Positions 18,977 to 27,389 of a DNA stretch of 64,000 nt are shown here, piece after piece. The notes beneath the pieces are model-generated. The model did not search any database, was not told the DNA's origin, and saw only the letters and a list, made by a program, of their open reading frames with translations. Position 1 is the first letter of the stretch. Each line of letters starts with the position of its first letter. A program made the position numbers and the translations under genes. Origin of the DNA: JBBQSN01 sp963825505 (GTDB lineage Bacteria > Actinomycetota > Actinomycetes > Actinomycetales > CAWJMD01); the NCBI GenBank assembly GCA_963825505.1, contig CAWGTL010000010.1:166489-230488 (forward strand), given 5' to 3'.

Positions 18977-19942
18977 ATGACGCAGCACGTGGTGACCGTG
19001 CCGGACGCGGACTGGGCCGAGCGGCTCGGGCCGTGGCCCGACGCGGTGGAGGCGGTGGAGTGGGACGTGCGCTCGGACCCGGCGGCTGCCCTGGGGCCGG
19101 CGCTCGACCGGCTGCTCATGGTGGTGCTGCCCTACCAGCGCCCGGCCACCGTGCTGCCCGCGCTGGCGGGCGTCCCGTCGCTGCGCCTGGTGCAGGCGCT
19201 GACCGCCGGGTACGACGGGCTCGCCGACCAGATGCCTCCCGGTGTGCCGCTGGCCAACGCGGTCGGCGTGCACGACGCCAGCACCGCCGAGCTCGCCCTC
19301 GGGCTGACGATCGCCTCGCTGCGCGGCATCGACGCCGCGGTGCACGACCAGGAGCGAGGACGCTGGGCGCCCTCGGTGCACACCTCGCTGGCCGACCGCA
19401 GGGTGCTGGTGGTGGGCACGGGCGGCGTCGGCACGGCGATCGCTCGGCGGCTGGAGCCGTTCGAGGTGGCGATCACGCGGGTGGCGTCGTCGGCGCGGTT
19501 GGACCACCTGTCCGGCCGGTTCGGGACGGTGCACGGGGTGGACGAGCTGCCCACCCTGCTGCCGCGGCACGACGTCGTGGTCCTGGCCGTCCCGCTCACG
19601 CCGGCCACGCAGGGCCTCATGGGCCGCGAGCTGCTCGGCGCGATGCCCGACGGCGCCCTGCTGGTGAACGTGGCCCGCGGTCCCGTCGTCGACACCGGTG
19701 CGCTGCTCGCCGAGCTGCGCTCGGGCCGGCTGCGCGCCGCGCTCGACGTCGTCGACCCCGAGCCGCTGCCGGACGACCACCCGCTGTGGGGCGCCCCGAA
19801 CCTGGTGCTGACGCCCCACGTCGGCGGCGCGACCACGGCGATGGTGCCTCGGGCGCGGCGCCTGGTGCACCACCAGCTCGCGCTGCTGCTCGCCGGTGAG
19901 GACCCGGAGCACGTGGTGCACCTGGACCGGCCGGAGGGCTGA
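18977..19942 (+). CDS. D-2-hydroxyacid dehydrogenase family protein
   Basis: NAD(P)-dependent oxidoreductase of the D-isomer 2-hydroxyacid dehydrogenase superfamily, 321 aa. The Rossmann motif VGTGGVGTAIARRL is at about residue 140, the catalytic arginine lies in VNVARGPVVD, the glutamate in DVVDPEPLP and the histidine in TPHVGGAT. The substrate is not predictable. The ATG at 18977 is 6 bases after CACGAT (18965-18970), a weak -10 of the leaderless type seen elsewhere here. No Shine-Dalgarno is present. Confidence 0.88.
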   Translation: MTQHVVTVPDADWAERLGPWPDAVEAVEWDVRSDPAAALGPALDRLLMVVLPYQRPATVLPALAGVPSLRLVQALTAGYDGLADQMPPGVPLANAVGVHDASTAELALGLTIASLRGIDAAVHDQERGRWAPSVHTSLADRRVLVVGTGGVGTAIARRLEPFEVAITRVASSARLDHLSGRFGTVHGVDELPTLLPRHDVVVLAVPLTPATQGLMGRELLGAMPDGALLVNVARGPVVDTGALLAELRSGRLRAALDVVDPEPLPDDHPLWGAPNLVLTPHVGGATTAMVPRARRLVHHQLALLLAGEDPEHVVHLDRPEG

Positions 19943-19954
19943 CACACTCACGCC

Positions 19955-20791
19955 ATGCTGAGGGTGACGCTGCGGGGGGCGGGGGTGCCGGCCGCCGTGC
20001 TGGGCACGGGGGACCGGCTGCTGTTCGGCCGGGCACCGGGTGAGCGCCTCGACGGGCTCGACCCCGACTCCCAGCTGAGGCTCACCACGCTCGCGCTGCC
20101 CCGCACCGCGCCGCACGTCTCGCGGGTGGTCGGCGAGGTCGTCGTGGGCGAGGAGATGGTGCGGCTGCGCTGGCACGGGTCGACCGAGGCCCAGCTGTCG
20201 AGCCTGTTCGACGCCCCAGGCGGCGCGCGCAGGGTCGCTCTGGCGCAGGGGATGTCGGCCTTCCTCGACGAGGGCGAGAACCACCTGCTGCTGCTGCGCG
20301 GCCGGGAGACCGCGCAGGGCCGGTACACCGACCTCGTCCTGGTGGTCGTCGTCGACGACGTGGAGCAGGAGCAGGCGACCGAGCCCGGCGAGGAGCCCTC
20401 GGCCGACCTCGACGCCGCTCCCACGGCCCCCGCCCCCCGGCTGGAACCCCGGTCGCGGGAGTGGTTCGTCGCGCTGGCGCTGGCGGAGCCGTGGCTCACG
20501 GGGGCCGACGACTACCCCCGCCCGCCCTCGAACCGCGAGGTGTACGAACGGGTCCGACGCTGGCACGGCTACGCCTGGAACCTCGACCGCGCCCAGCGGG
20601 TCGACGACGCCATCCGGGTCGTGGCCCGGATGGCGTTCGGGCCGCAGGACGACCCGTTCACCTCCACCGCCGGCCGGGTCCAGAACGTGCGGTTCGCGGT
20701 CGGCCGCCGCGCGGCGGAGGTGCGGCTGGTCACGGTCGACCAGCTCGAGCAGGTCGAGGCCGAGGCGGCCGCCCGTCCGGTCCGCCACTGA
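19955..20791 (+). CDS. FHA-like domain protein upstream of the type VII-like locus
   Basis: A 278-aa soluble protein of unknown function. Residues ~20-80 resemble a forkhead-associated phosphothreonine-binding domain (LLFGRAPGE, then LPRTAPHVSRVVGEVVVGEE with the S-R pair expected in the binding loop). An acidic/Pro/Ala linker (about 130-165) leads to a basic C-terminal half (NREVYERVRRWHGYAWNLDRAQRVDDAI) that could be a helical DNA- or protein-binding module. The ATG at 19955 follows CACACT by 6 bases. It lies directly before the WXG100 genes, and a Ser/Thr kinase closes the locus, so phospho-dependent signalling is a reasonable inference. Confidence 0.65.
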   Translation: MLRVTLRGAGVPAAVLGTGDRLLFGRAPGERLDGLDPDSQLRLTTLALPRTAPHVSRVVGEVVVGEEMVRLRWHGSTEAQLSSLFDAPGGARRVALAQGMSAFLDEGENHLLLLRGRETAQGRYTDLVLVVVVDDVEQEQATEPGEEPSADLDAAPTAPAPRLEPRSREWFVALALAEPWLTGADDYPRPPSNREVYERVRRWHGYAWNLDRAQRVDDAIRVVARMAFGPQDDPFTSTAGRVQNVRFAVGRRAAEVRLVTVDQLEQVEAEAAARPVRH

Positions 20792-20805
20792 CGAGATCCG
20801 GTTCG

Positions 20806-20845
20806 GCGACAGGGAGGAACGTTCCGGCGCGCTCGCCCTGTCGCG
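20806..20845 (+). promoter_or_regulatory. Type VII locus-type regulatory site 2 (GGAACGTTCC within 9-base inverted arms)
   Basis: The best copy of the motif. GCGACAGGG (20806-20814) and CCCTGTCGC (20836-20844) are perfect inverted repeats, and between them sits GGAACGTTCC (20816-20825). It is 60 bases upstream of the first WXG100 gene. GACAG-to-GGAA and TTCC-to-TGTCGCG distances (8 and 13 bases) match site 3 and nearly match site 1. Confidence 0.65.
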
Positions 20846-20904
20846 CCGCCCTCGCGCCGTGCGAGGGTCGGCGGACGCCAGCAGAGACGACACCGGGAGG
20901 GGCC

Positions 20905-21195
20905 ATGGTCGACAGGAGCCAGTTCTACGGGATGGACACCGAGAGCTCGCGCGAGGGAGCCCGGCAGCTCGACTCCGGCGCGACCGAGGTGCAGGGCATG
21001 CTCGATCTCGCCAACCAGGCGATCCAGGCGCTGCGCAGCTCGCCGTACGGCGCTGCCGGCCCCGGCTTCGCTCAGTGGGACCAGACCTGGACCGGCGAGG
21101 TCAACCCCCAGCTGCAGCGCGCCGTCGAGAACCTGCGCAGCAACGCCTCCGAGCTGAACCGGCGCGCGCAGATGCAGGAGGAGGCCAGCGCCTGA
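20905..21195 (+). CDS. WXG100-family small secreted protein
   Basis: A 96-aa helical protein of the ESAT-6/WXG100 superfamily, expected to form a helix-turn-helix hairpin and to be exported without a cleaved signal. The turn region reads FAQWDQTWTGEV, a looser version of W-x-G, flanked by two amphipathic helices (TESSREGARQLDSGATEVQG and PQLQRAVENLRSNASELNRR). The ATG at 20905 is preceded by GGGAGGGG 4 bases away. A hairpin terminator follows at 21219-21248, so this gene may be transcribed alone in larger amount than the locus downstream. Confidence 0.85.
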   Translation: MVDRSQFYGMDTESSREGARQLDSGATEVQGMLDLANQAIQALRSSPYGAAGPGFAQWDQTWTGEVNPQLQRAVENLRSNASELNRRAQMQEEASA

Positions 21196-21218
21196 CGCGC
21201 CTCCACCGCTCTCCCCTT

Positions 21219-21248
21219 CAGCCGCCGTCCCGACCGGGACGGCGGCTG
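21219..21248 (+). terminator. Hairpin terminator after the first WXG100 gene
   Basis: CAGCCGCCGTCCC and GGGACGGCGGCTG form a perfect 13-bp stem with a 4-base loop. There is no U-tract, as usual for GC-rich actinobacteria. It separates the first WXG100 gene from regulatory site 3 and the next gene. Confidence 0.7.
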
Positions 21249-21300
21249 CTGCTGTGCTGCAACGGTTCTTGCTCTGGCACCGGGTCGGGCGCCGATCCGG

Positions 21301-21338
21301 GACAGACCGGAACCTTCCACCCCTCCCGCTCTGGCGCG
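21301..21338 (+). promoter_or_regulatory. Type VII locus-type regulatory site 3 (GGAACCTTCC)
   Basis: GACAG (21301-21305), GGAACCTTCC (21309-21318), then TGGCGCG (21332-21338) at the position of TGTCGCG in site 2. It is about 98 bases upstream of the ATG at 21416. Confidence 0.55.
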
Positions 21339-21415
21339 GGACCGCCCCGACCTGTCAGCGTCTGCGGCACAGGCAGTTTCGAGGCTCGGTACGCCGGGCG
21401 AGGGGAGGTGGGACG

Positions 21416-22390
21416 ATGAGCGGCTTCCAGGGATCCGACGTCGACGCACTCGACCAGATCGCGGGCTGGACCAAGAAGGCCGCGGACTTCGCCACGCTCG
21501 TGGCCGGCGTCCTGGAGGCGGTCGCCACCGCTCTCGAGGCGTTCTCGTGGACCGGCTGGGCCGCCGCCTTCGCCAGGTACCTGCGCACCGTCGTGATCCC
21601 GTGGGTCAGGTCGGCGGCGAAGATGCTCAGCTCTGCCTCGCAGTTCCTGGCGCTGATGAGCGGCAAGCAGAAGGACGCCAGTGGCGACACCCCGCAGGTG
21701 TCCACCGGCAGCACTCCGGGCTACCAGGTGCCCAGGCTCCCGACCGTGAGCACGGGCGACGCCCCGCAGGTCGCGGCGATCACGATCACCTTCGGCTCGC
21801 CGGGCGCGAGCGCTGGGTCCACCGGCGTCCAGGTGACCCCACCCTCGCTCACCGGCACCGGCCCGGTCGTCCCCGGCCAGGTGGTCGGGAGCACCGGGGC
21901 GGGCGCCACCGTCACCGTCCCGGCCGCCGCGCTGACAGGTGCGCTGACAGGCGGGGGGCTGGCTCGTGGGGGGCTGGCCGGCGGCGCACTCACGGGTGCG
22001 GCGCTCGCCCGCGAGACCACCGGCGGCCTGTCCTCCGGCGGCGGGTCGGGCTCCGGCCTCGGCTACCGGACCCCCTCCGGCGCGGGCGCCCTCACGGGCA
22101 GCGGCGACGGCGTCGCCGACACCGCCCTCGGCGGCGGGACCGGTGGTGGGAACGGCACCTCGTCCGGCCTGTTCACCGCCGGCTCGGGCGCGTCGGGCTC
22201 GTTCGACCGGACCCTGCCCGCGACCCCGTCCGACCAGGGAGACGGCCCCGGCGCCGCGGTCCTGGCGGCACCCCTCGGCGTGCTCGGCCTCGGAGCGGCG
22301 GCGCTGTCCGCCCACGCGGCCCGCACGGCGACCCAGACCCCGGAGTCCGACGGAGGGAGCGTCCAGGACGACGGCAGCACGACCGCATGA
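21416..22390 (+). CDS. WXG100-like N-terminal domain with long Gly/Ser/Thr-rich extension
   Basis: A 324-aa protein. The first ~90 residues resemble WXG100/LXG hairpins (SGFQGSDVDALDQIAGW..., with FSWTGWAAAFARYL in the turn). Residues ~95-275 are low-complexity Gly, Thr, Ser and Pro, probably extended. A hydrophobic stretch near the C-terminus (about 278-300, AVLAAPLGVLGLGAAALSAH) could be a membrane segment. The ATG has AGGGGAGG 7 bases before it. The pattern suggests a secreted or envelope-associated substrate or structural partner of the locus; it is not a canonical PPE protein. Its function is unknown. Confidence 0.7.
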   Translation: MSGFQGSDVDALDQIAGWTKKAADFATLVAGVLEAVATALEAFSWTGWAAAFARYLRTVVIPWVRSAAKMLSSASQFLALMSGKQKDASGDTPQVSTGSTPGYQVPRLPTVSTGDAPQVAAITITFGSPGASAGSTGVQVTPPSLTGTGPVVPGQVVGSTGAGATVTVPAAALTGALTGGGLARGGLAGGALTGAALARETTGGLSSGGGSGSGLGYRTPSGAGALTGSGDGVADTALGGGTGGGNGTSSGLFTAGSGASGSFDRTLPATPSDQGDGPGAAVLAAPLGVLGLGAAALSAHAARTATQTPESDGGSVQDDGSTTA

Positions 22391-22464
22391 CGCACGCGCA
22401 GTAGCTCGACGCCCGTTTCCACATCCGGTTCCACCAGACACCCACGCACAGAAGGAGAACCACC

Positions 22465-22731
22465 ATGAGCACCGTCCTCGGGATGGACATCAACGCCGCA
22501 CGCGACCTCGTCCGCGTGATGAGCTCCGACGCCGACACGATCACCCAGCTCTCCGGCCGGCTGACCAACCAGCTGGAGCAGACCACCTGGTTCGGCCCGG
22601 ACGCCAACGCCTTCCGGTCGGCCTGGCAGGGCGAGTACGTGCCCGCCCTGCAGCGGATCGTCCAGGCCCTGCAGGAGAACTCCCAGGCGCTGTCGGCCCA
22701 GGCGGACGACCAGGAGCGCGCGTCGTCCTGA
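22465..22731 (+). CDS. WXG100-family small secreted protein
   Basis: An 88-aa canonical WXG100 protein. The hairpin turn reads TTWFGPDANAFRSAW, with W-x-G exactly mid-protein and the two helices (AARDLVRVMSSDADTI and LQRIVQALQENSQALSAQ) on either side. It ends in DQERASS, nearly the same ending as the WXG100 domain of the 4.1-kb lysozyme fusion. AAGGAG lies 7 bases before the ATG. It directly precedes the FtsK-type ATPase that would export it. Confidence 0.9.
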   Translation: MSTVLGMDINAARDLVRVMSSDADTITQLSGRLTNQLEQTTWFGPDANAFRSAWQGEYVPALQRIVQALQENSQALSAQADDQERASS

Positions 22732-22836
22732 TCGGCCGCTGAACCCGCCGACCGGCGGCGGACCCGCCCTCGCGGCGGCCGCCGCCGGCCGGCACGTCCG
22801 GCCCCGTCTCTCACGCACTCGTCCAGGAGGTCCGCC

Positions 22837-25800
22837 GTGTGGCGACTGAGCATCGTGCCCACCGAGGGCACGGGCCTGACCGGCGCCGACGTCGTCGTGC
22901 ACGCCGAGCCGGGCGCCCGCGTGGTCGACCTGGCGGGTGTGCTGGCCGAGCACCTCGGCGGAGGGGCCGCCGCCGCCCCGCCGCTCCTGGTCCCGCTCGT
23001 GGACGGCGGGGTGTGGCCGGCCGACCGGCGGCTGTTCGACTGCGGCCTGCGCCAGGGGGACGTGCTCGAGGTGACCTCCGTGCCGGCCTCGTGGCGCACG
23101 ACGCCGGCGCGTACCCGGCGCACCACCGCCACCGTGCGGGTCGTGGCCGGACCCGACGCCGGGAAGAGCGTCCGGGTCGACGGCGACAGCCTCACCGTCG
23201 GACGCAGCCGCGAGTGCACGGTGCGGCTGTCGGACCCGCTCGTCAGCCGGGTGCACACCCGCGTCCTGCTCAGCGGCGGGCCGGTGGTCAGCGACGAGGG
23301 CTCTGCCCACGGCACCCGGGTCGGTGGCCACGAGGTGGTGCGCCCGCAGGCGGTCGGGTGGGGGGAGCGCGTCGACCTCGGCGGCAGCGCCTTCGTGGTC
23401 GAGCCGCCCGACGGCGGCGCGGCCCGGGCCGACGACGGCGTCGCCGTCCTGCGCCCGCCGCGCTTCGGCGAGGCGGTCGACGAGCTCGAGCTCGACACCC
23501 CGACCCCACCCAGCCGCCCGAAGCCGCAGCCGCCCCCGTGGGCGATGCTCGCCATGCCGGTGGTGCTCGGCGGCGCGCTGTTCCTCTCCGGCCGCAGCAC
23601 CTACGCGCTGGTGTTCGTCGTCGGCTGGCCGGTGATCATGCTCATCACCTGGCTGACCGCCCGGCGCCAGCAGCGCAAGGAGTTCGAGCGCGAGCTCGCG
23701 GCCTGGCGGGAGGACATGCAGGCCGTGCTCGACCAGCTCGACCACGCTGCGACCGTCCAGCGCGAGCACGCCGAGGACGACGACCCCGACGTCGACGTCG
23801 TGCGGTCCCGGGTGGTCTCGCGCGACCGCCGGCTCTGGGTGCGCGGTCCCGACGACGACGACTTCGGCCTGGTCCGCGTGGGCCGCGGCGGGGTGCCCGC
23901 CAAGGTCACCGGCAAGCGGTCCTCCAGCGGGGACCGCGAGGTGCTGCTCGAGGCCCGCGAGCTGCTGTCGTCGCGCACCGTCCTGGAGCAGATGCCGGTG
24001 ACCGTGCCGGTGCTCGAGCACGGCGTGGTCGCGGTGACCGGCGACCCGGACGAGCTCGACGCCGCCGTCCGCGCGATGGTGCTGCGGCTCGCCGGAGGCC
24101 ACTCACCGGCCGAGGTGCAGCTCGTCGCGCTGCTCGGCCGCGGCCGCGAGCACCTGGAGAGCTGGCTGCGCTGGCTGCCGCACTGCGCACCGCGCAGCGG
24201 CGGGGTCGCGCCGGTGGCGGTGGGTCCCGTCGAGGCCACGCCTCTGCTCGAGGTGCTCGCGGCGGAGGGCGCCGGACGCGGGCGGACGGTCTGCCTGGTC
24301 GACGCCGGCTGCGGTCTGCCGCGGCGCGTGGTCGAGGCCGCAGCGGCCGCAGGGCCCGAGCAGGGCCTGCACCTGATCTGGTTCGGGACGGCGGCCGACG
24401 AGATCCCCTCCCGCACAGCCGTGCACGTCGACCTCCGGGCGAAGCGGGTCGAGCAGGCCGGTCGACGCGGACGGGTGGAGCTCGACAGCACCGACGCGGT
24501 CGGGCTCGTCCCCGCCTGGCACGCCGCGCGCGGCATGACCGGCTACCAGGACGCCGTCGCGCTCGTGCAGCCCGACTCGGCCCTGCCCGAGCAGGTGCGC
24601 CTGCCGGACCTCGGCACCGACCTGCGCAGCTGCGACGACGTCGACACCGTGCTCGGCCGCTGGACCGCGGCGCGCGGCCTGCGGGCCCAGATCGGTTCCG
24701 GCGTCGACGGTGTCGTCACGCTCGACCTGCGCGAGGACGGCCCGCACGGTCTGGTCGCGGGGACGACCGGCTCGGGCAAGTCCGAGCTCCTGCAGACCCT
24801 GATCAGCTCGCTCGCGGTGAACAACCCGCCGACGCGGATCACCTTCCTGCTGGTCGACTACAAGGGCGGCGCGGCGTTCCGCGAGTGCGCCGACCTGCCC
24901 CACACGGTCGGGTACATCACCGACCTCACGCCGGCACTGGTGCAACGGGCGCTGGTGTCGCTGCACGCCGAGCTGACCCACCGCGAGGGCCTGCTCGCCG
25001 AGCACGGCGCCAAGGACCTGGTCGCGCTCGAGCGCGACCACCCGGAGGTGGCTCCACCCAGCCTGCTCATCTGCGTGGACGAGTTCGCCGCGCTCACCGC
25101 CGAGGTGCCGGACTTCGTCGACGGGATGGTGTCGATCGCCCAGCGGGGCCGCTCGCTCGGGATGCACATGCTGCTCGCCACGCAGCGCCCGGCCGGCGTC
25201 GTGACGCCCCAGATCAAGGCGAACACCGACCTGCGCATCGCCCTGCGGGTGGCCTCCGGCGACGACAGCACCGACGTCATCGACGCGCCCGACGCGGCCC
25301 AGCTCTCCCGCCGCACGCCCGGACGCGCCTGGGTGCGGCGCACGGGTCACGGCACCACCGAGCTGGTCCAGGTGGCGTGGGTCGGCGGGCGCGAGCCCCT
25401 GCACGACGCCGCCGCCACCGTGCGGGTGGCACCGTTCTCGGCGCGCGACCTCGGCGGCGACGGCCAGGTGGCCGGCGAGCGCGTGCACCCGCGCTCGGAC
25501 CTCGACCGCCTCGTCGGGACGACCACGGCCGCCTTCGTGCGGTCGGGCCTGCCCCAGCCGCGCCGGCCCTGGCTTCCGGCGCTCGGCCAGGACCTGCGGC
25601 TTCGGCCCGAGGAGGTCGCGGCGGTCTCGACCGGCGGCGCCCGGCTGCCGGTGGGGCTCGTCGACCGGCCGGAGCAGCAGACCCAGTCGGCCTACGTCGT
25701 CGACTACCTCCGGGTCGGGCACCTGCTGGTCTACGGCACCTCCGGCTCGGGCAAGACCGAGCTCCTGCGCACCCTGGCGGCTGCCGCCACCACACCGTCC

Positions 25801-27216
25801 TCGGCGCCGTCGACGAGCGACGGGGTCGCGGCGCCCACCGCGATCGTCTACGGGATCGACTGCGGGGGAGGCGGTCTGGTCGACATCGAGGCGCTCCCGG
25901 GCGTGGGGTCGGTGGTCGTCGAGGCGCAGCTCGAGCGGGTGATGCGACTCGTCCGGATGCTGAGTGCCACCGTCCGCGAGCGCAACCAGGCGCTGGCCGC
26001 GGCCGGTGTCGCCGACCTGGCGGCGTTGCACCGGGCGGGCACGCCCGTCCCGCGGCTGCACGTGCTGGTCGACAACCTGCCGGGCCTGCTCGACGCGTTC
26101 GAGGGCGGCGGCTCGCTGCGCCGCAGCCACGTCGACCTGCTCCTGGGGATCCTGCAGGAGGGCCGCCGGGTCGGCGTGCACGTGACCGCCACCTCGCCAC
26201 GGCGCGTGGGCATCCCGTCCTCGCACGCGGCTGCCTTCGGCTCCCGGCTGGTGCTGAGGATGACGGTCGACGACGACTACGCGATGCTCGGCGTCCCCGT
26301 CGGGGTCCTCGATCCGCAGTCGTGCCCCGGGCGCGGGCTGACCGACGCCGGCGAGGTGCAGGTGGCCGCACTCGCGCCGGGGGCCTCGCGCTGGGCGGAC
26401 TGGGTGGCCGCGACCGGCGCCGAGGCCTCGCCGGCGCTCCCGGTGCCGGTGATGCCGACCCGCCTGCCCGCCCACCTGGTGCCGGCGGGGCACCGCGACG
26501 AGGTGTGCCTCGGGGTCGAGGCCGAGTTCGCCGGGCCGGTGGTGCTGCCCCTGGCCGGTCAGGGCCTGTTCGTCGCCGGCCGCGGCGGGTCGGGCCGCAC
26601 CAGCACCCTGCTCGGCCTGGCCCAGGCGGCCGCCACCTCCCTGCGACCGCCGCGGCGGGTCGTCCTGGTGGGGCCTCGCGCCGCCGCTGCTCCCGGTGGG
26701 ACCGCCGATCTCGTCCTCGACGGCCTCGACACCTTCGTCGACTGGGCCCAGGGCCCGGACGGGCTGCACGCGGGCGCCGGCGCCGACCCGGCCGACCCCG
26801 ACGGCTGGTCGCTGCTCCTGCTCGACGACGTGCACACCTGGGAGCGGGCGTGGGACTCCGGCGGCCCCGCCCGCGACGACCTGGTGGCCGCGGCCGCCGT
26901 GCTCGAGCAGGCGATGGCCGCCGGTTGGGGCGTGGTGCTGGCCAGCGACCCCGACGAGGCCCGCAGCCGCGGGCACGTCGCCGGCCCGGTGCAGGTGGTG
27001 CGGCGGCAGCGGCGCACCCTGCTGCTCCAGCCCGACGGCGGCGACGGCGGACTGGCCGGCGTCACGGTGCCGATGGCCACGCTCGAGCCGCTGGTCGGCA
27101 CCGGCCGCGGCCTGCTCTGCGCGGGCGGGCAGGCCCGGGTCGTCCAGGCCGTCTGCCCCTCGCTCGAGGAGGACCTGCCGCCCGCTCCCGGCCGCGAGGG
27201 CGCCGCCCTGGGGTGA
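22837..27216 (+). CDS. Type VII secretion-like ATPase: ubiquitin-like + FHA + membrane + three FtsK/SpoIIIE domains
   Basis: A 1459-aa EccC/EssC-type motor. Residues 1-88 look like the YukD/EccD-N ubiquitin fold, ending DGGVWPADRRLFDCGLRQGDVLEV. An FHA domain follows (~100-190: LTVGRSRECTVRLSDPLVSRVHTRV). Two hydrophobic segments lie at about 232-272. ATPase 1 has Walker A AGTTGSGKSE (~641) and Walker B LLICVDEF. ATPase 2 has YGTSGSGKTE (~967). ATPase 3 has AGRGGSGRTS (~1248), with arginine in place of the Walker A lysine, so it is probably a degenerate, substrate-binding domain. Fused FHA and length resemble EssC of Firmicutes more than split mycobacterial EccCa/EccCb. The GTG start has AGGAGG 6 bases upstream. 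Confidence 0.9.
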   Translation: MWRLSIVPTEGTGLTGADVVVHAEPGARVVDLAGVLAEHLGGGAAAAPPLLVPLVDGGVWPADRRLFDCGLRQGDVLEVTSVPASWRTTPARTRRTTATVRVVAGPDAGKSVRVDGDSLTVGRSRECTVRLSDPLVSRVHTRVLLSGGPVVSDEGSAHGTRVGGHEVVRPQAVGWGERVDLGGSAFVVEPPDGGAARADDGVAVLRPPRFGEAVDELELDTPTPPSRPKPQPPPWAMLAMPVVLGGALFLSGRSTYALVFVVGWPVIMLITWLTARRQQRKEFERELAAWREDMQAVLDQLDHAATVQREHAEDDDPDVDVVRSRVVSRDRRLWVRGPDDDDFGLVRVGRGGVPAKVTGKRSSSGDREVLLEARELLSSRTVLEQMPVTVPVLEHGVVAVTGDPDELDAAVRAMVLRLAGGHSPAEVQLVALLGRGREHLESWLRWLPHCAPRSGGVAPVAVGPVEATPLLEVLAAEGAGRGRTVCLVDAGCGLPRRVVEAAAAAGPEQGLHLIWFGTAADEIPSRTAVHVDLRAKRVEQAGRRGRVELDSTDAVGLVPAWHAARGMTGYQDAVALVQPDSALPEQVRLPDLGTDLRSCDDVDTVLGRWTAARGLRAQIGSGVDGVVTLDLREDGPHGLVAGTTGSGKSELLQTLISSLAVNNPPTRITFLLVDYKGGAAFRECADLPHTVGYITDLTPALVQRALVSLHAELTHREGLLAEHGAKDLVALERDHPEVAPPSLLICVDEFAALTAEVPDFVDGMVSIAQRGRSLGMHMLLATQRPAGVVTPQIKANTDLRIALRVASGDDSTDVIDAPDAAQLSRRTPGRAWVRRTGHGTTELVQVAWVGGREPLHDAAATVRVAPFSARDLGGDGQVAGERVHPRSDLDRLVGTTTAAFVRSGLPQPRRPWLPALGQDLRLRPEEVAAVSTGGARLPVGLVDRPEQQTQSAYVVDYLRVGHLLVYGTSGSGKTELLRTLAAAATTPSSAPSTSDGVAAPTAIVYGIDCGGGGLVDIEALPGVGSVVVEAQLERVMRLVRMLSATVRERNQALAAAGVADLAALHRAGTPVPRLHVLVDNLPGLLDAFEGGGSLRRSHVDLLLGILQEGRRVGVHVTATSPRRVGIPSSHAAAFGSRLVLRMTVDDDYAMLGVPVGVLDPQSCPGRGLTDAGEVQVAALAPGASRWADWVAATGAEASPALPVPVMPTRLPAHLVPAGHRDEVCLGVEAEFAGPVVLPLAGQGLFVAGRGGSGRTSTLLGLAQAAATSLRPPRRVVLVGPRAAAAPGGTADLVLDGLDTFVDWAQGPDGLHAGAGADPADPDGWSLLLLDDVHTWERAWDSGGPARDDLVAAAAVLEQAMAAGWGVVLASDPDEARSRGHVAGPVQVVRRQRRTLLLQPDGGDGGLAGVTVPMATLEPLVGTGRGLLCAGGQARVVQAVCPSLEEDLPPAPGREGAALG

Positions 27217-27246
27217 GACGGCTGGTGGGCCGCGGGGTGAGCAGGC

Positions 27247-27271
27247 GGTGACGGTGCGGTGACGGTGCGGT
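27247..27271 (+). repeat. Short direct repeat of an 11-base unit
   Basis: GGTGACGGTGC is repeated at 27247-27257 and 27258-27268, followed by GGT, between the ATPase gene and regulatory site 4. It is possibly only slippage in GC-rich DNA. Confidence 0.5.
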
Positions 27272-27280
27272 CGGGAGGGG

Positions 27281-27298
27281 TGATGGGCGGAACGTTCC
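27281..27298 (+). promoter_or_regulatory. Type VII locus-type regulatory site 4 (GGAACGTTCC core only)
   Basis: GGAACGTTCC (27289-27298) is identical to the core of site 2. The flanking GACAG is degenerate (TGATG at the same 8-base offset) and no TGTCGCG follows. It lies 92 bases before the surface-protein gene at 27390. Confidence 0.45.
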
Positions 27299-27389
27299 GG
27301 TTTACCCTGCTCCCGCCGGGGGTACACCCTGGGGGCGTGGCTGGGGGCGGACCCGCGGTCAGCGGGCGGTGCGAAGGGGCGGGACGACG

